A stretch of 64,000 nt of DNA from Alteromonas lipotrueiana (lineage in GTDB: Bacteria > Pseudomonadota > Gammaproteobacteria > Enterobacterales > Alteromonadaceae), in contig NZ_JAESDK010000001.1 of NCBI RefSeq assembly GCF_019249245.1, forward strand, positions 124,001-188,000, written 5' to 3'. The notes below the pieces were generated by a model, which was given only the letters and a program-made list of their open reading frames with translations, did no database searches and was not told the origin of the DNA. Shown here piece after piece: positions 8,522 to 17,673 of this stretch; position 1 is the first letter of the stretch; the number at the start of each line of letters is the position of its first letter. A program made the translations under genes and the position numbers.

Positions 8522-8884
8522 ATGAAAAAGTGGGAAGATTTAACATTCATTCAAAAAGCTGTAATAAGCATCAGCATAGTGGTGGCTGCCGCGTTTGCTC
8601 CTGAAATTGCGCTACTTGTCCAGTTTGGCGGTATCGAGGTAGCATTCGCATTTCTGCTTGTCGCTTTTCAGCCTATTTTGGCCTGGCTACAACGTTTCTA
8701 TGTGCAATTTAAAAACATTATTAGCCTCGCAATAATTTCTATTAGGTATAGCAACTCAGCTAAACCTGGTGTCTTCGCATTGCAAGCATCATTTTGTTGT
8801 CTGGCATTGGCTTTGACAGGCTCGGGTATATTTGCCTTTAGCTTTTTCGTGCCTGGTATGCTGCTTAACGGCGTAATGATGTGA
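8522..8884 (+). CDS. small integral membrane protein, unknown
   Basis: The 120-residue product has an N-terminal amphipathic stretch (MKKWEDLTFIQKAV) and three hydrophobic segments, about 14-30, 40-55 and 92-115. AAAAGGA 7 bases before the ATG is a good ribosome site. I know no family for it. Its neighbours on the same strand are also small envelope proteins, but gaps above 60 bases separate them, so a shared operon is only possible. Confidence 0.55.
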   Translation: MKKWEDLTFIQKAVISISIVVAAAFAPEIALLVQFGGIEVAFAFLLVAFQPILAWLQRFYVQFKNIISLAIISIRYSNSAKPGVFALQASFCCLALALTGSGIFAFSFFVPGMLLNGVMM

Positions 8885-8946
8885 GCGCTTATGCCGCGAC
8901 GTTACTGCTCGTTAGTTTAGTTCTAGCAATCAATCATGGATAGATA

Positions 8947-9477
8947 ATGAAAAATTTTTTAGTTCTTCTTGTACTGTTTTTGTATGGATGTTCAAGCATT
9001 CCTGTTTCGACCATGCTTAAATATCGTAACTTTAACGAACAAAGTTTCGCTTCGCTAAACCCTTCTCAAATACGCTCGAAAATCAGGGTGTCAGACCCCT
9101 TCACTCTAAAACTCGAGAAAATAAAGCTAAGTCTCAGTTTAGAAAATGAAAAAGGGCTCAGGAATTTTCTGTTTCCACTTGTTCTCGAAGACCAGCATTT
9201 AATCGCTTCACAAGAGGGCTTCTTTTCATCGACCCCCGCGAAAACTGAATACACCTTCAGGCTCTCGGAACAGGCAGTTGCAAGTTTTGCCGAAACGCAA
9301 AATCTGCTTTCAGAAGATTTAAACGGCAAATATTCTTTCTCAATTGGTGCAGGCTTTAACGAAGAGCCAAAAGAAGGGCAATCTGTCTATATTTCAATTT
9401 TGCTGCAACTTGATGAAGACGACGGGTATTTTACTCTTATCGAAGACGCCGAGGTTGATTTAGGGAAAGACAGCTAA
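8947..9477 (+). CDS. putative lipoprotein, unknown
   Basis: The 176-residue product has a classical lipoprotein signal peptide with lipobox LYGC at about residues 12-15. The mature part alternates short strand-like segments (FTLKLEKIKLSLSLE, EYTFRLSEQAVASFAE, SVYISILLQLDED) and looks like a small beta domain. No enzyme motif is seen. It ends about 100 bases before a bidirectional terminator shared with the TonB operon. Confidence 0.6.
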   Translation: MKNFLVLLVLFLYGCSSIPVSTMLKYRNFNEQSFASLNPSQIRSKIRVSDPFTLKLEKIKLSLSLENEKGLRNFLFPLVLEDQHLIASQEGFFSSTPAKTEYTFRLSEQAVASFAETQNLLSEDLNGKYSFSIGAGFNEEPKEGQSVYISILLQLDEDDGYFTLIEDAEVDLGKDS

Positions 9478-9574
9478 CACAGCGCTAACTCGACGCCTTC
9501 GTACGATCGAAGCTTGTTCCTCGCGTAGCTTAGTTAAAGCGGTAGCCATCAAACCTAATCGTACATTGCCGATA

Positions 9575-9602
9575 AAAAAACCGCGTATATACGCGGTTTT
9601 TT
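9575..9602. terminator. bidirectional rho-independent terminator
   Basis: AAAAACCGCG and CGCGGTTTTT form a perfect palindromic stem around TATATA, placed between the convergent lipoprotein gene and the TPR gene that ends the TonB operon. Confidence 0.85.
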
Positions 9603-9623
9603 CTGAGTTATTTGTTTACAGAC

Positions 9624-10928
9624 TTACAAAGACAACTCAGCCGACAGTTGTTCCTGACTGGTTTTCTCTGTTTCTACAAACTTCAGCCACTGCTGGGCCA
9701 TAGCGCGGCTTTTATCATAAGCCTCTGCCTGAGCCAGCTGTTCCATTGCCGCCACATATTGCTGCGTATTGTAAAGCGCCATCCCCTTAACCAGATGCGG
9801 CATCCCCGGGTTACGAAGCTGGCCTTTCTCTACGGCTTTGTCGGCAGCTGCAATGGCTTGTTCCCACTGCTCGCTATTCAGGTAGATCTGGGCCAGCTGC
9901 ACCTCCAGTTCTCCGTCATCGGCTAAAGCCGCGGCTTCGGTTAGTGCCGGTATGGCTTTGTCAGTTTCTTTGGCCAGTTGCCAGCTTTGTCCTAAAAACT
10001 TCCAGTTACGTAAGTTTTTTTCAAGCACACCGTCTTCCAGACCCTGCTCCATGAGCTTTGCGCCTTTGTAAGGTGCGCGGTGGTAGTAATACAACTGTGC
10101 CAGATTAAAGATATCGGTACCGCTTTCCACAAATCCTCTCTGGTGCGCGGTTTCCATGATAGCCAGCTGCTTACGATCTTCGCCCAGCTCACCATACATA
10201 CTCGCCAGTTGAATCCAGTATTTCGGCTTATCAAATAATTTGACCATTTTGATCAGAATATCTTTAACTTTCACTGGCTCTTTTAATTCATAATGAATGG
10301 CACGCTGCAGAATTAACCAGCCTTCGTCCGGCGCCTGATCTTCCGCTTCACGTTCAGCGACCGCCTGCTGTATATATTCTGCGGCCTGCTGATATTGTTC
10401 ATCAGAATACAAGGCCTGCGCCTTCAATACTTTGTGCTTGGCCGGCACATCGCCATTATTAAGCGTTTTCCATCGGTCCAGATAATCGACCACCTGCTCG
10501 TAGTTACCCTGCATTAAATGTAACTGTGCCAGGGTATACAGTGTCGACATTTCAAATTTTACCGGTATGGGTTGTTGTTCGATAACCTGTGAAAATGCAT
10601 CCAGGGCATTTTCATACTGCTCATCGTTATAATAGATAAACCCATAAAAATTGAACATCATCGCCCGCTCATAGCTATTCATCGAATAGTCTTTGCTTTT
10701 CACTTCTTCGAGAATCGAAATAGCTTCGGGCAGGTCACCGTTATCGGCTGCGGATTGCGCACGAGAAAATTGATCATATACTTTTGAGCGCAGCGTCGGC
10801 ACTTCGCGCGTTTCTTTCTCGCTAGCTGTTTGCGCTTCAGCATAGAGACTGACCACGGGCAATGACAGGCCCACCCACGCCCAAAATGTCATCGCGGTAG
10901 TCAGGCGCTTAGCAATTGATTTTTTCAT
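9624..10928 (-). CDS. TPR protein of the TonB2-type operon
   Basis: A 434-residue periplasmic protein made mostly of tetratricopeptide repeats behind a signal peptide (cleavage near SLYAEA). Repeats are visible throughout, for example NFYGFIYYNDEQYENALDAFSQVIEQ, AQIYLNSEQWEQAIAAADKAVEKGQ and KGMALYNTQQYVAAMEQLAQAEAYD. It is the last gene of the DUF3450-ttpC-exbB-exbD-tonB-TPR operon, only 6 bases after tonB, the arrangement usual in Alteromonadales and Vibrio TonB2 loci. There it presumably assembles or steadies the energiser in the periplasm; that role is inferred from context. A terminator follows. Confidence 0.85.
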   Translation of the reverse strand: MKKSIAKRLTTAMTFWAWVGLSLPVVSLYAEAQTASEKETREVPTLRSKVYDQFSRAQSAADNGDLPEAISILEEVKSKDYSMNSYERAMMFNFYGFIYYNDEQYENALDAFSQVIEQQPIPVKFEMSTLYTLAQLHLMQGNYEQVVDYLDRWKTLNNGDVPAKHKVLKAQALYSDEQYQQAAEYIQQAVAEREAEDQAPDEGWLILQRAIHYELKEPVKVKDILIKMVKLFDKPKYWIQLASMYGELGEDRKQLAIMETAHQRGFVESGTDIFNLAQLYYYHRAPYKGAKLMEQGLEDGVLEKNLRNWKFLGQSWQLAKETDKAIPALTEAAALADDGELEVQLAQIYLNSEQWEQAIAAADKAVEKGQLRNPGMPHLVKGMALYNTQQYVAAMEQLAQAEAYDKSRAMAQQWLKFVETEKTSQEQLSAELSL

Positions 10929-10934
10929 GTCCTC

Positions 10935-11546
10935 TTACCCGTCAATCTGAAAAGTGATCCGGTTTTGCACACCCGATACTTCTGTTGCTTCGCCATTTAC
11001 CACTCTAGGCTTGTATTTGAACTTCAGCGCAGCATCAACTGCAGCCTGTTCAAAAATCCCTTCTGGCTTAGCTTGAATCACAATTGGATTTTTTACCGCA
11101 CCCTGCTTGCTCACGGTAAACTCCACAATAACAAATCCTTCTATGCCACGTTGAAGCGCACGGCGAGGATATACCGGTGAGGATTTAACAATTGGTAAAT
11201 ATTCCCCATCACTGGAGTCCAGAGCAAGGCCACCATCCAGTTCGCCGGCATCACCTACATCAGAACTAAAGTCCATTGAAGAGCCTTGGGCATCCGGCGA
11301 TGGCGAGTCCATTTGCTGTGGTTGCATTTGTGGCGGCTGTTCCTGAGGCTTAGGAGGCTTGCGCGGTTTGCGTTCTTTTGGCTCCACCGTTTCTTCCTGT
11401 TTCACCCGAACAAAATCCAGCACACTGCCACGAGGAGGCTCTGTCATCGCACTGCCTCCCATTTTTATCAATGATTGCATCACAAAAAACAAACCCAGGG
11501 TGATGGCCAGCGAAACGACCAGGGCAATTAAAAATCGAGCTGCCAT
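10935..11546 (-). CDS. tonB: TonB energy transducer
   Basis: TonB carries proton-motive energy from the ExbB-ExbD motor to outer-membrane receptors. The 203-residue protein has an N-terminal membrane anchor (residues 4-26), a short Pro/Lys- then Pro/Gln-rich periplasmic linker (about 52-80) and a C-terminal TonB domain beginning SPVYPRRALQRGIEGFVIVEF. The linker is short, as in TonB2-type proteins that need a helper such as TtpC. It lies 6 bases after exbD and 6 before the TPR gene, so all are cotranscribed. Its most likely partner is the receptor encoded just upstream in the same Pho-linked block. Confidence 0.92.
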   Translation of the reverse strand: MAARFLIALVVSLAITLGLFFVMQSLIKMGGSAMTEPPRGSVLDFVRVKQEETVEPKERKPRKPPKPQEQPPQMQPQQMDSPSPDAQGSSMDFSSDVGDAGELDGGLALDSSDGEYLPIVKSSPVYPRRALQRGIEGFVIVEFTVSKQGAVKNPIVIQAKPEGIFEQAAVDAALKFKYKPRVVNGEATEVSGVQNRITFQIDG

Positions 11547-11552
11547 GACTAA

Positions 11553-11957
11553 TTACTCTTGTGCGGCGATCGAAACGTCATACACACCCGCTGCGCGCGA
11601 TGCATCCATCACTTTAATTAAGGTATCTGTGGTCGCTTTTTTATCAGCCTGAATAACCACGGTGCCTTGCGGATTTTCGGCATGCAGACGCTCAATGTTG
11701 GCCTGCACGGCACGAACATCTACTCGACGTTTGTTAATCCAAATTTCACCGGTGTCAGAAATTGCCACTAATACACTTGCCCGGTTTTTCTGTACCGCGG
11801 TAGACGCTTCTGGGCGATTCACATCAATACCGGCTTCTTTCACAAAAGAGGCCGTCACGATAAAGAAAATCAACATGATAAATACCACGTCCAACATGGG
11901 GGTCATATCAATTTGGGCTTCTTCTTCATCTACCAGATTTTGGAAATGCTGCTTCAT
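11553..11957 (-). CDS. exbD: ExbD proton-channel subunit
   Basis: ExbD forms the inner-membrane motor with ExbB. The protein has 134 residues, one membrane helix (about 22-41) and the conserved proton-path aspartate at Asp23 in DMTPMLDVVFIMLIFF. The periplasmic part ends with VVIQADKKATTDTLIKVMDASR, the usual ExbD/TolR fold. It sits 23 bases after exbB and 6 before tonB. ExbD rather than TolR is chosen because of the tonB neighbour. Confidence 0.95.
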   Translation of the reverse strand: MKQHFQNLVDEEEAQIDMTPMLDVVFIMLIFFIVTASFVKEAGIDVNRPEASTAVQKNRASVLVAISDTGEIWINKRRVDVRAVQANIERLHAENPQGTVVIQADKKATTDTLIKVMDASRAAGVYDVSIAAQE

Positions 11958-11980
11958 AATTTTTACCTTAACTTAGCGAC

Positions 11981-12508
11981 TCAGTTGAGTTTACGCTCAA
12001 TGATAATGGCATCTTCAAGATGCGCCCGTTCAGTTTTTGTTTTACGGTTTAACCAGGTTGAGGCAAACACGCCGGATAACGCACCGACCATGCCCGCCAT
12101 AGTAGGTATCGTGGCTTTAGAGACCCCGGATGCCATTGACCGGGCGTTACCTGAACCCGAAATAGCCATCACGTCAAACACCTCGATCATGCCGGTTACG
12201 GTACCTAACAGACCGAGTAACGGACACAGCGCCACCAGCGCCTGAATAATGGGAATACTCCCGGTAAGCTCCAAACTGAGCGATGAGATGGTTTTCTGAC
12301 GAATTTGCTCCGCATTCCATGACTTACGCTCTGAGCGAGCCTGCCATGCAGCCACTGCTCGCTTTTTCTTAGCTTTGTGCCATACGAGGATATACATCGC
12401 TCGTTCCAGAATAAGCAGCCACATCACAAAGATCAGCAGGCCAATGACCAGGAGTACCTGGCCACCGGTTTCGGTGAAATCGCGAATTGCTTCAAGAAAG
12501 GCCAACAT
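11981..12508 (-). CDS. exbB: ExbB proton-channel subunit
   Basis: The 175-residue protein is a MotA/TolQ/ExbB-family proton channel with three membrane helices, near residues 15-38, 85-108 and 130-150. The family signature lies in LVALCPLLGLLGTVTGMIEVFD and in ARSMASGVSKATIPTMAGMV. It starts 3 bases after the longer TtpC gene, so two channel-family paralogues are coexpressed, the normal state in TonB2 systems. It is the short ExbB that pairs with ExbD. Confidence 0.93.
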   Translation of the reverse strand: MLAFLEAIRDFTETGGQVLLVIGLLIFVMWLLILERAMYILVWHKAKKKRAVAAWQARSERKSWNAEQIRQKTISSLSLELTGSIPIIQALVALCPLLGLLGTVTGMIEVFDVMAISGSGNARSMASGVSKATIPTMAGMVGALSGVFASTWLNRKTKTERAHLEDAIIIERKLN

Positions 12509-12510
12509 AA

Positions 12511-13875
12511 TCAGCTCCGCTCAGCGCGCTCTGCGATAACGCCCGAGGCTTGCTCCTGTAATATATAAACAATGTTTTTGCTGCGGGTATTCAAAATGGC
12601 ATACAACAAGGTCATGGGAATTGCCACTACCAGACCAAGTACCGTGGTTACCAGCGCCGTTGAGATACCGCCGGCCATCAATTTAGGGTCACCGGTACCA
12701 AACAGGGTAATCGCCTGGAAGGTATTAATCATACCGGTAACCGTACCCAGCAGACCCATTAGCGGTGCAACAACAGAAATAATTTTGATGATAGTCAGAT
12801 TTCGGCTCAATTTGGGTACCTCACCCAGAATTGCTTCGGTTAAGTGTAGCTCCAGAGCTTCAGTATCCGCATTCGGGTATTTATCACGCACTAACAATAC
12901 ACGTCCCAGTGGATTGCTTTTCTTCAATTTTTTACGTTTAAGCTGGCGTTTTACCTTGTTTTGAATGATTGACAGTGAAACCAAACGTTCCAATGCCAGT
13001 AACAAGCCGATAGCGCCAACAATCAAAATGATATAGCCAACTTCACCGCCCTGCTCGACCCGTTCTTTCAATGTGGGCGCCTGAACCAGTAGACCGAGAA
13101 TAGAGCCGCCCGTGGGGTCAATCCCAAACTCAACCATTCGTCCTGAAGACTCTTGTAAGGTTTCAGCAGAGTCATTATAACGGTCTGCGGGTTGGCGAAT
13201 TAATTCCGCTACCGTGCCGGTTACCCCGTTATAATCAAGGTATTTACCGTCTGAGACTAAGGCAAAGGGCCCTACGCGAACCACTTCTTTATTTACTTTT
13301 TCACCGCCAGCTTGAACTACCGAGGTGTTAAACTTAGTTACCTTGCCCGATTCGGTCATCTCGCGCTGCATTTCAAACCAAACCCGTTCAATCTCTTCAA
13401 TTGAAGCCAGTTTGGAACTTTTACCCATTTCCTGCGCCATGTTACTTAAAAATTCAGAACGCCCCGGAATTTGGGCTGAGATCACCGAGTTCTGAAATTT
13501 GCTTTTGGTATCACCCGCCACCTGTTGGAGTACACCAAACAATTCTTTCAGCGAGCCCATACGCTCATCCAGCGCACCATTAAGATCTGCCAGTTTAAAT
13601 TCGTTTTCTTCAAATCGTGTTTCAAGTTGTTCTGACTGCGCCAACATGGCATCGCGTTGGTCGCGAATTTCTGCCAGCATGGCATCTTGTTCGCTACGCT
13701 GTTGTAAGAACTGTTGCTCACGTTGTTTGTTTTGCTCAGATTGCGCAGATTGGCCTTGTTCCAGCTTTTTAAGCAGCGCATCTAAATCTAATGCACTGTT
13801 CTCTTGTGCCATAGCACTCACGCTGAAGCTTAATGCAGTCAGACAAACTGCCAGTGTTTTGAATTGTTTAAGCAT
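12511..13875 (-). CDS. ttpC: TtpC, long MotA/TolQ/ExbB protein of TonB2 system
   Basis: TtpC is the extra channel-family protein that TonB2 systems of Vibrio and relatives need. Here it has 454 residues: a signal peptide, a long periplasmic coiled coil rich in Gln, Glu and Arg (about 25-115), a linker, a membrane helix near 275-297 and a C-terminal TolQ-like domain with LMGLLGTVTGMINTFQAI. The start is set at 13875: AAGGAG lies 8-9 bases before that ATG, whereas the ATG at 13881 is only 2 bases from it. Tight spacing to DUF3450 upstream and exbB downstream shows one operon. Confidence 0.9.
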   Translation of the reverse strand: MLKQFKTLAVCLTALSFSVSAMAQENSALDLDALLKKLEQGQSAQSEQNKQREQQFLQQRSEQDAMLAEIRDQRDAMLAQSEQLETRFEENEFKLADLNGALDERMGSLKELFGVLQQVAGDTKSKFQNSVISAQIPGRSEFLSNMAQEMGKSSKLASIEEIERVWFEMQREMTESGKVTKFNTSVVQAGGEKVNKEVVRVGPFALVSDGKYLDYNGVTGTVAELIRQPADRYNDSAETLQESSGRMVEFGIDPTGGSILGLLVQAPTLKERVEQGGEVGYIILIVGAIGLLLALERLVSLSIIQNKVKRQLKRKKLKKSNPLGRVLLVRDKYPNADTEALELHLTEAILGEVPKLSRNLTIIKIISVVAPLMGLLGTVTGMINTFQAITLFGTGDPKLMAGGISTALVTTVLGLVVAIPMTLLYAILNTRSKNIVYILQEQASGVIAERAERS

Positions 13876-13887
13876 GTTCATCTCTCC

Positions 13888-14646
13888 TTAGTCGGTCACT
13901 GCGACGGGTAACATTAGCAAGTCTGGCGCAAGTTGTTTCTTTGCCATTCTCAGGCCCTTGGTCACTTGGGTGCGGTAGCTACCATCCAGCGGTTGCCATT
14001 CACCGGTTTGCTTATTCCACACACCCTGACGACTGGCATCGCGGGTTTGATAAATCAATGTTGTGCGGCCCAAACGTAAAAACTCGACATCACGTTCCTG
14101 ACCATCAATTACGTGCATGCCGCTATACGCTTCCATGGTTTTGCCATATTCCATTTCTACCTGGTAGGCTTCCATGACACGACGAAATTTTTCAGAGGAT
14201 GAAACATCGGCGCGATCCATCATTTTTTTCAGGCCGGCAATGCGATCAGCACGTTCTTGTTGCAAAAAGGGCACATCTAACGCGACAAATTGCTCTAAGC
14301 CAGAGATCATTCGGATCATCAACGGTGTGATCTGACGCTCAATTACCGACACTTCGTCAATTGAATCATTCAGGTTGGTCATTTCCTGCTGTTGATTGTC
14401 AATTTGTTTGCGTAGCTGGTTGTTGTAAACCTTAAGCCCTTCGATTTCCTTGTTCAGTGTTTTAAACTGCTGAAGTTTGCTGTCAATTTGATCGGTGATC
14501 TTATTAATCTTTTCCTGAGACTGCGCGGCAGACTTGTTGATTTTGGCGGCTTCATCGACTACCGGTTTCAGGTTATCCTTGTCTTGGGCCAGAGCAGTTG
14601 ATGACATCATGGCACCAACAAGTAGCAAGGAGTTTAAAAGCTTCAT
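13888..14646 (-). CDS. DUF3450 periplasmic coiled-coil protein
   Basis: The 252-residue product is a DUF3450 protein, a family found almost only beside TtpC-ExbB-ExbD-TonB genes. A signal peptide (MKLLNSLLLVGAMMSSTALAQ) precedes a coiled coil of about 80 residues (QIDSKLQQFKTLNKEIEGLK, QLRKQIDNQQQEMTNLND) and a globular tail with FLRLGRTTLIYQTRD and WQPLDGSYR. The start at 14646 gives the signal peptide; the frame's ATG at 14685 does not. It is the first gene of the energiser operon and stands behind a strong Pho-box-like site. Its exact role is unknown; a brace between motor and TonB is inference. Confidence 0.88.
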   Translation of the reverse strand: MKLLNSLLLVGAMMSSTALAQDKDNLKPVVDEAAKINKSAAQSQEKINKITDQIDSKLQQFKTLNKEIEGLKVYNNQLRKQIDNQQQEMTNLNDSIDEVSVIERQITPLMIRMISGLEQFVALDVPFLQQERADRIAGLKKMMDRADVSSSEKFRRVMEAYQVEMEYGKTMEAYSGMHVIDGQERDVEFLRLGRTTLIYQTRDASRQGVWNKQTGEWQPLDGSYRTQVTKGLRMAKKQLAPDLLMLPVAVTD

Positions 14647-14708
14647 ACATTCAAACCTATTTGTGGATAAGAAATCGGTTTGCACCGACCATTAAAAAAT
14701 CTGCCCGT

Positions 14709-14742
14709 AGAATAGAAGCTTTCTGTGACAGTTTTATGACAA
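14709..14742 (-). promoter_or_regulatory. Pho box and -10 upstream of TonB operon
   Basis: On the minus strand 14742-14725 read TTGTCAT-AAAA-CTGTCAC: two PhoB half-sites 11 bases apart, matching CTGTCAT/CTGTCAY at 6/7 and 7/7. TATTCT follows 10 bases later (14714-14709) as the -10. This is the spacing of PhoB-activated promoters, where the box replaces the -35. It points towards the DUF3450 gene. Confidence 0.75.
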
Positions 14743-14787
14743 ACAGTCGCACTTAAAGGAAGTGAGCGGGAGATGCAAGTAGCAGAA

Positions 14788-14812
14788 AAAAAGCCGCTAA
14801 TGGCGGCTTTTT
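14788..14812 (-). terminator. rho-independent terminator after the receptor gene
   Basis: AAAAAGCCGC, a TAATG loop, GCGGCTTTTT. It separates the receptor gene from the DUF3450-tonB operon, so the latter needs its own promoter. Confidence 0.85.
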
Positions 14813-14820
14813 AAGTAAGA

Positions 14821-17574
14821 TTAGAAGTTGTAGTTATAACTGAGTCCAAATTCGATACCGCGTTCTTCGCGCAATAAATCAAGCCCTTCCTGAGTAATTT
14901 GCTTTTCTTCATTTAAAAGATTTTTTACGCTGAATTTAATCTGCGAATTGAAATCCGGATAGTAAGAATAGTTAAAATCTATTGAGTTGAACGTTTCTTC
15001 CTGAGCATCTTCGTTGCCCCGGGTGCCAGGCACAATAATGCGTGGTCCAAAAGCGTTGTATACCAGGGTGGCAGAATGCTCGCCATTAGGAGAGTCATAG
15101 CCCATTTGCAGGTTTAAGACCCATTCGGAGTGGCCCACCAGCCGGCGCTCATTGTTAGTAACAATGTTCGAAGCACTGGTAGCATTTAGCGCATCCAGTA
15201 ACTGTTCTTCAAACAGACTGGTAACACCGTCATCGGCGGCGCCAATCACTACGTTAGAATCAGACATGGTGACGTTGCCGGTAACAAAGAAGTCGACCAG
15301 GCGCTTATCTATAATGCTTAAGTCCTGTAAAAATTCAACTTCTACCCCATACAGCTCTCCTGACTCGCCATTGGCAGTCAGCAGGTTAGGCGCCGCGCCG
15401 CCTACTGTGCCCAGCTCAACCAGTTCAATAGGGTTTTCGATGTCTTTATAAAAGAGGGCTGCAGACAGGTTATTACCCATTTCGCGATACCACTCCCAGC
15501 GAAAGTCCACATTGGTGAGCTTTGAGCTTTTCAGTAACGGCGAGCCGCGTACCAAAAACTCCGTCAGCGGATCAATAAAGAACGTCGTGCTGATATCCCG
15601 TAAATCGGGACGAATGGCCGATTCGCTGACATTCAGACGAAACTGCATTTCATCATCCATAATGTAGGTCAGCGCCAGCGCAGGAAAAAAGTCATCTTCC
15701 ATAAACGCCAGTTCAGCCACTTCATCACGGGTCACTGAAAAGCTGTTGGCGTGCGCTTCAAACGGAACCGATATCTGCCGAAAATCTTCATAACGGACGC
15801 CACCTGAAACCCGCCAGGTGTTGTCGATAAACGCATCTGCCATCAGATAATAGGCATCAATTTTGGTACCGGCAGCGTATTCGTCGCCATCGGCCATATT
15901 GGATTGCAAAATACCTGCCCCGGTACTGCTTGCATAAAATTCATCACTGGCCAATGCATCGGGATTGAAAATTTCGTCAATCTGATCGCCCACCAGGGCG
16001 TCGTCGGCGATGGCCCGGTGTGGTACCTGAATAGTAATGTTTTCTGCTTTACGGGCCTTTTCAAAAAAGTCGGCGCCGACTTTTATTTCTAAGTCTACGC
16101 CGTCGATATTAATGGGGTACCCTGCATTCCAGCCCCAGGTATCTGAAACATCACGCAGACTTTGATACTGGCGACTGACGTTGGTGGCCGAGACATCCTG
16201 CAACTGCTGAGATAAAAATTCTCCGTCTTGCAGGTTAATCTGGTAGGTTGCCGATAATCCGCCCGGTGCCTGACGGTTTGCCCGGCTGGTGCCGGCGTAC
16301 CAGTCAAAGTACAAAAAGTTCAGCTCAGGAAAGTTATGCGTTCCTTCAATCTGGCTTGAGGTCATGCGACGTTCCTCAAACAACATATCTACCCGTTGTA
16401 ATTCACGAATCCCGAATATCGTTTCATTCACGTCCACAAAGTCGCGTACACGAACCCGATCGTTCATATCATGCAGTATGACATTGGTCAGTTCCAGACG
16501 ATGATTACTGTTGTACTCATAGCCCACATTGAACATGCCACTCCAGCTGACGCTTTGCTCAGTTTCGACACCATCAAATGACTGGGCAAAGCATTTAGCG
16601 CCGGCGGTTTTTTCGTCTGGTAAATCTGAGCAGCCCACGGTTCCTAAGTTAGTGCCCGATTGCTCCTCGCCCACATTCCATTCATTTTCGTAGGAAATAC
16701 TGGACAAAAAACCAAACTCACCGTAGTCAGTGACAAACCTATCACCTAATGTGACGCCAATATCAAACGCCGGGTCCACATCTTTGGCATCCGGGCCGAT
16801 ATCCCAAAACATCGAACCAAGCATTTCCTGACGCTGAGCCAGGGTAAGCGGATAAGTACCCGACCCTTCGATTCCATCATCTGCCTGGGCCTGATCCAGA
16901 TTATTCTGGATCACCGGTGACAATGCCCGGGTACCATCATCACGACCGGTCCAGTCATCACCCCCACCGCTATAAAAAAAGCCTTGGGTCGAATTATTGG
17001 TGTTGTAATCTACCCCCCCAGAAACATTGAAAACAAACTCAGAAGGGATAGATTTCGTACGAATATTGACACTACCCCCCCCAAAGTGAGCAGGCATATC
17101 TGGGGAAAATGATTTTTGAACATTCAGGCTTTCGATGATATCGGCTGGAAATAAATCCAGTGGTACCACTGAGCGGGTTGGATCGGGGCTTGGTACCCCC
17201 ATGCCATTAAGCTGGGTGCTGGAATAACGCTCACCTAAACCACGGACATAGATAAACTTGCCGTCCACAAGCGTTAGTCCAGTGACTCGCTTTAACGCCG
17301 CGGCCGCATCGCCATCACCGGTACGTGAAATTTGGTCTGCGCCTAAGATATCTGCTACAAAGGCCTGATTTTGTCGTTCTTGCATGACCGCTTCAGCGGT
17401 GCCTTTTAAGCGAGTGCCGGTCGCCACGACCTCTTCAATAGCCTGCTGTTCATCAGCCTGCTCGCTGTCCTGAGCATATGCAGATAAAGGCGTAAGGGTA
17501 CCGGCAAACAACGCCGAGGAGACCGCTACGCATAACGTCGATTTGACTGGCATTGAACGGTTTTTTTGATTCAT
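14821..17574 (-). CDS. TonB-dependent outer-membrane receptor
   Basis: A 917-residue TonB-dependent receptor. After a signal peptide (to about residue 35) comes IEEVVATGTRL, the usual TonB-box/plug start, then the plug domain with VTGLTLVDGKFIYVRGLGERYSSTQLNG and FGGGSVNIRTKS, and a 22-strand barrel ending in the aromatic LSYNYNF. The plug resembles receptors with an STN-less, oxidised-ligand type plug, not a classical siderophore receptor. It follows a beta-helix lipoprotein by about 100 bases and is probably cotranscribed from the Pho-box promoter ahead of that gene. The ligand is unknown; a phosphorus compound is inferred from regulation only. GGAG lies 9-10 bases before the ATG. Confidence 0.92.
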   Translation of the reverse strand: MNQKNRSMPVKSTLCVAVSSALFAGTLTPLSAYAQDSEQADEQQAIEEVVATGTRLKGTAEAVMQERQNQAFVADILGADQISRTGDGDAAAALKRVTGLTLVDGKFIYVRGLGERYSSTQLNGMGVPSPDPTRSVVPLDLFPADIIESLNVQKSFSPDMPAHFGGGSVNIRTKSIPSEFVFNVSGGVDYNTNNSTQGFFYSGGGDDWTGRDDGTRALSPVIQNNLDQAQADDGIEGSGTYPLTLAQRQEMLGSMFWDIGPDAKDVDPAFDIGVTLGDRFVTDYGEFGFLSSISYENEWNVGEEQSGTNLGTVGCSDLPDEKTAGAKCFAQSFDGVETEQSVSWSGMFNVGYEYNSNHRLELTNVILHDMNDRVRVRDFVDVNETIFGIRELQRVDMLFEERRMTSSQIEGTHNFPELNFLYFDWYAGTSRANRQAPGGLSATYQINLQDGEFLSQQLQDVSATNVSRQYQSLRDVSDTWGWNAGYPINIDGVDLEIKVGADFFEKARKAENITIQVPHRAIADDALVGDQIDEIFNPDALASDEFYASSTGAGILQSNMADGDEYAAGTKIDAYYLMADAFIDNTWRVSGGVRYEDFRQISVPFEAHANSFSVTRDEVAELAFMEDDFFPALALTYIMDDEMQFRLNVSESAIRPDLRDISTTFFIDPLTEFLVRGSPLLKSSKLTNVDFRWEWYREMGNNLSAALFYKDIENPIELVELGTVGGAAPNLLTANGESGELYGVEVEFLQDLSIIDKRLVDFFVTGNVTMSDSNVVIGAADDGVTSLFEEQLLDALNATSASNIVTNNERRLVGHSEWVLNLQMGYDSPNGEHSATLVYNAFGPRIIVPGTRGNEDAQEETFNSIDFNYSYYPDFNSQIKFSVKNLLNEEKQITQEGLDLLREERGIEFGLSYNYNF

Positions 17575-17673
17575 CTAAAACACTCCGTGAGAGCTGTAAC
17601 TGAAATGCTGTGTTGCTAATAACTTAGGCGCCGTGCAGGCGCCTAAGTATCAATATCCTAAGCAATACACTAC

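Noticed and set aside
8406-9570. Integron cassette array with attC sites around the small genes
   Set aside because: The gaps lack paired RYYYAAC/GTTRRRY core sites and a cassette-length palindrome; no integrase is present.
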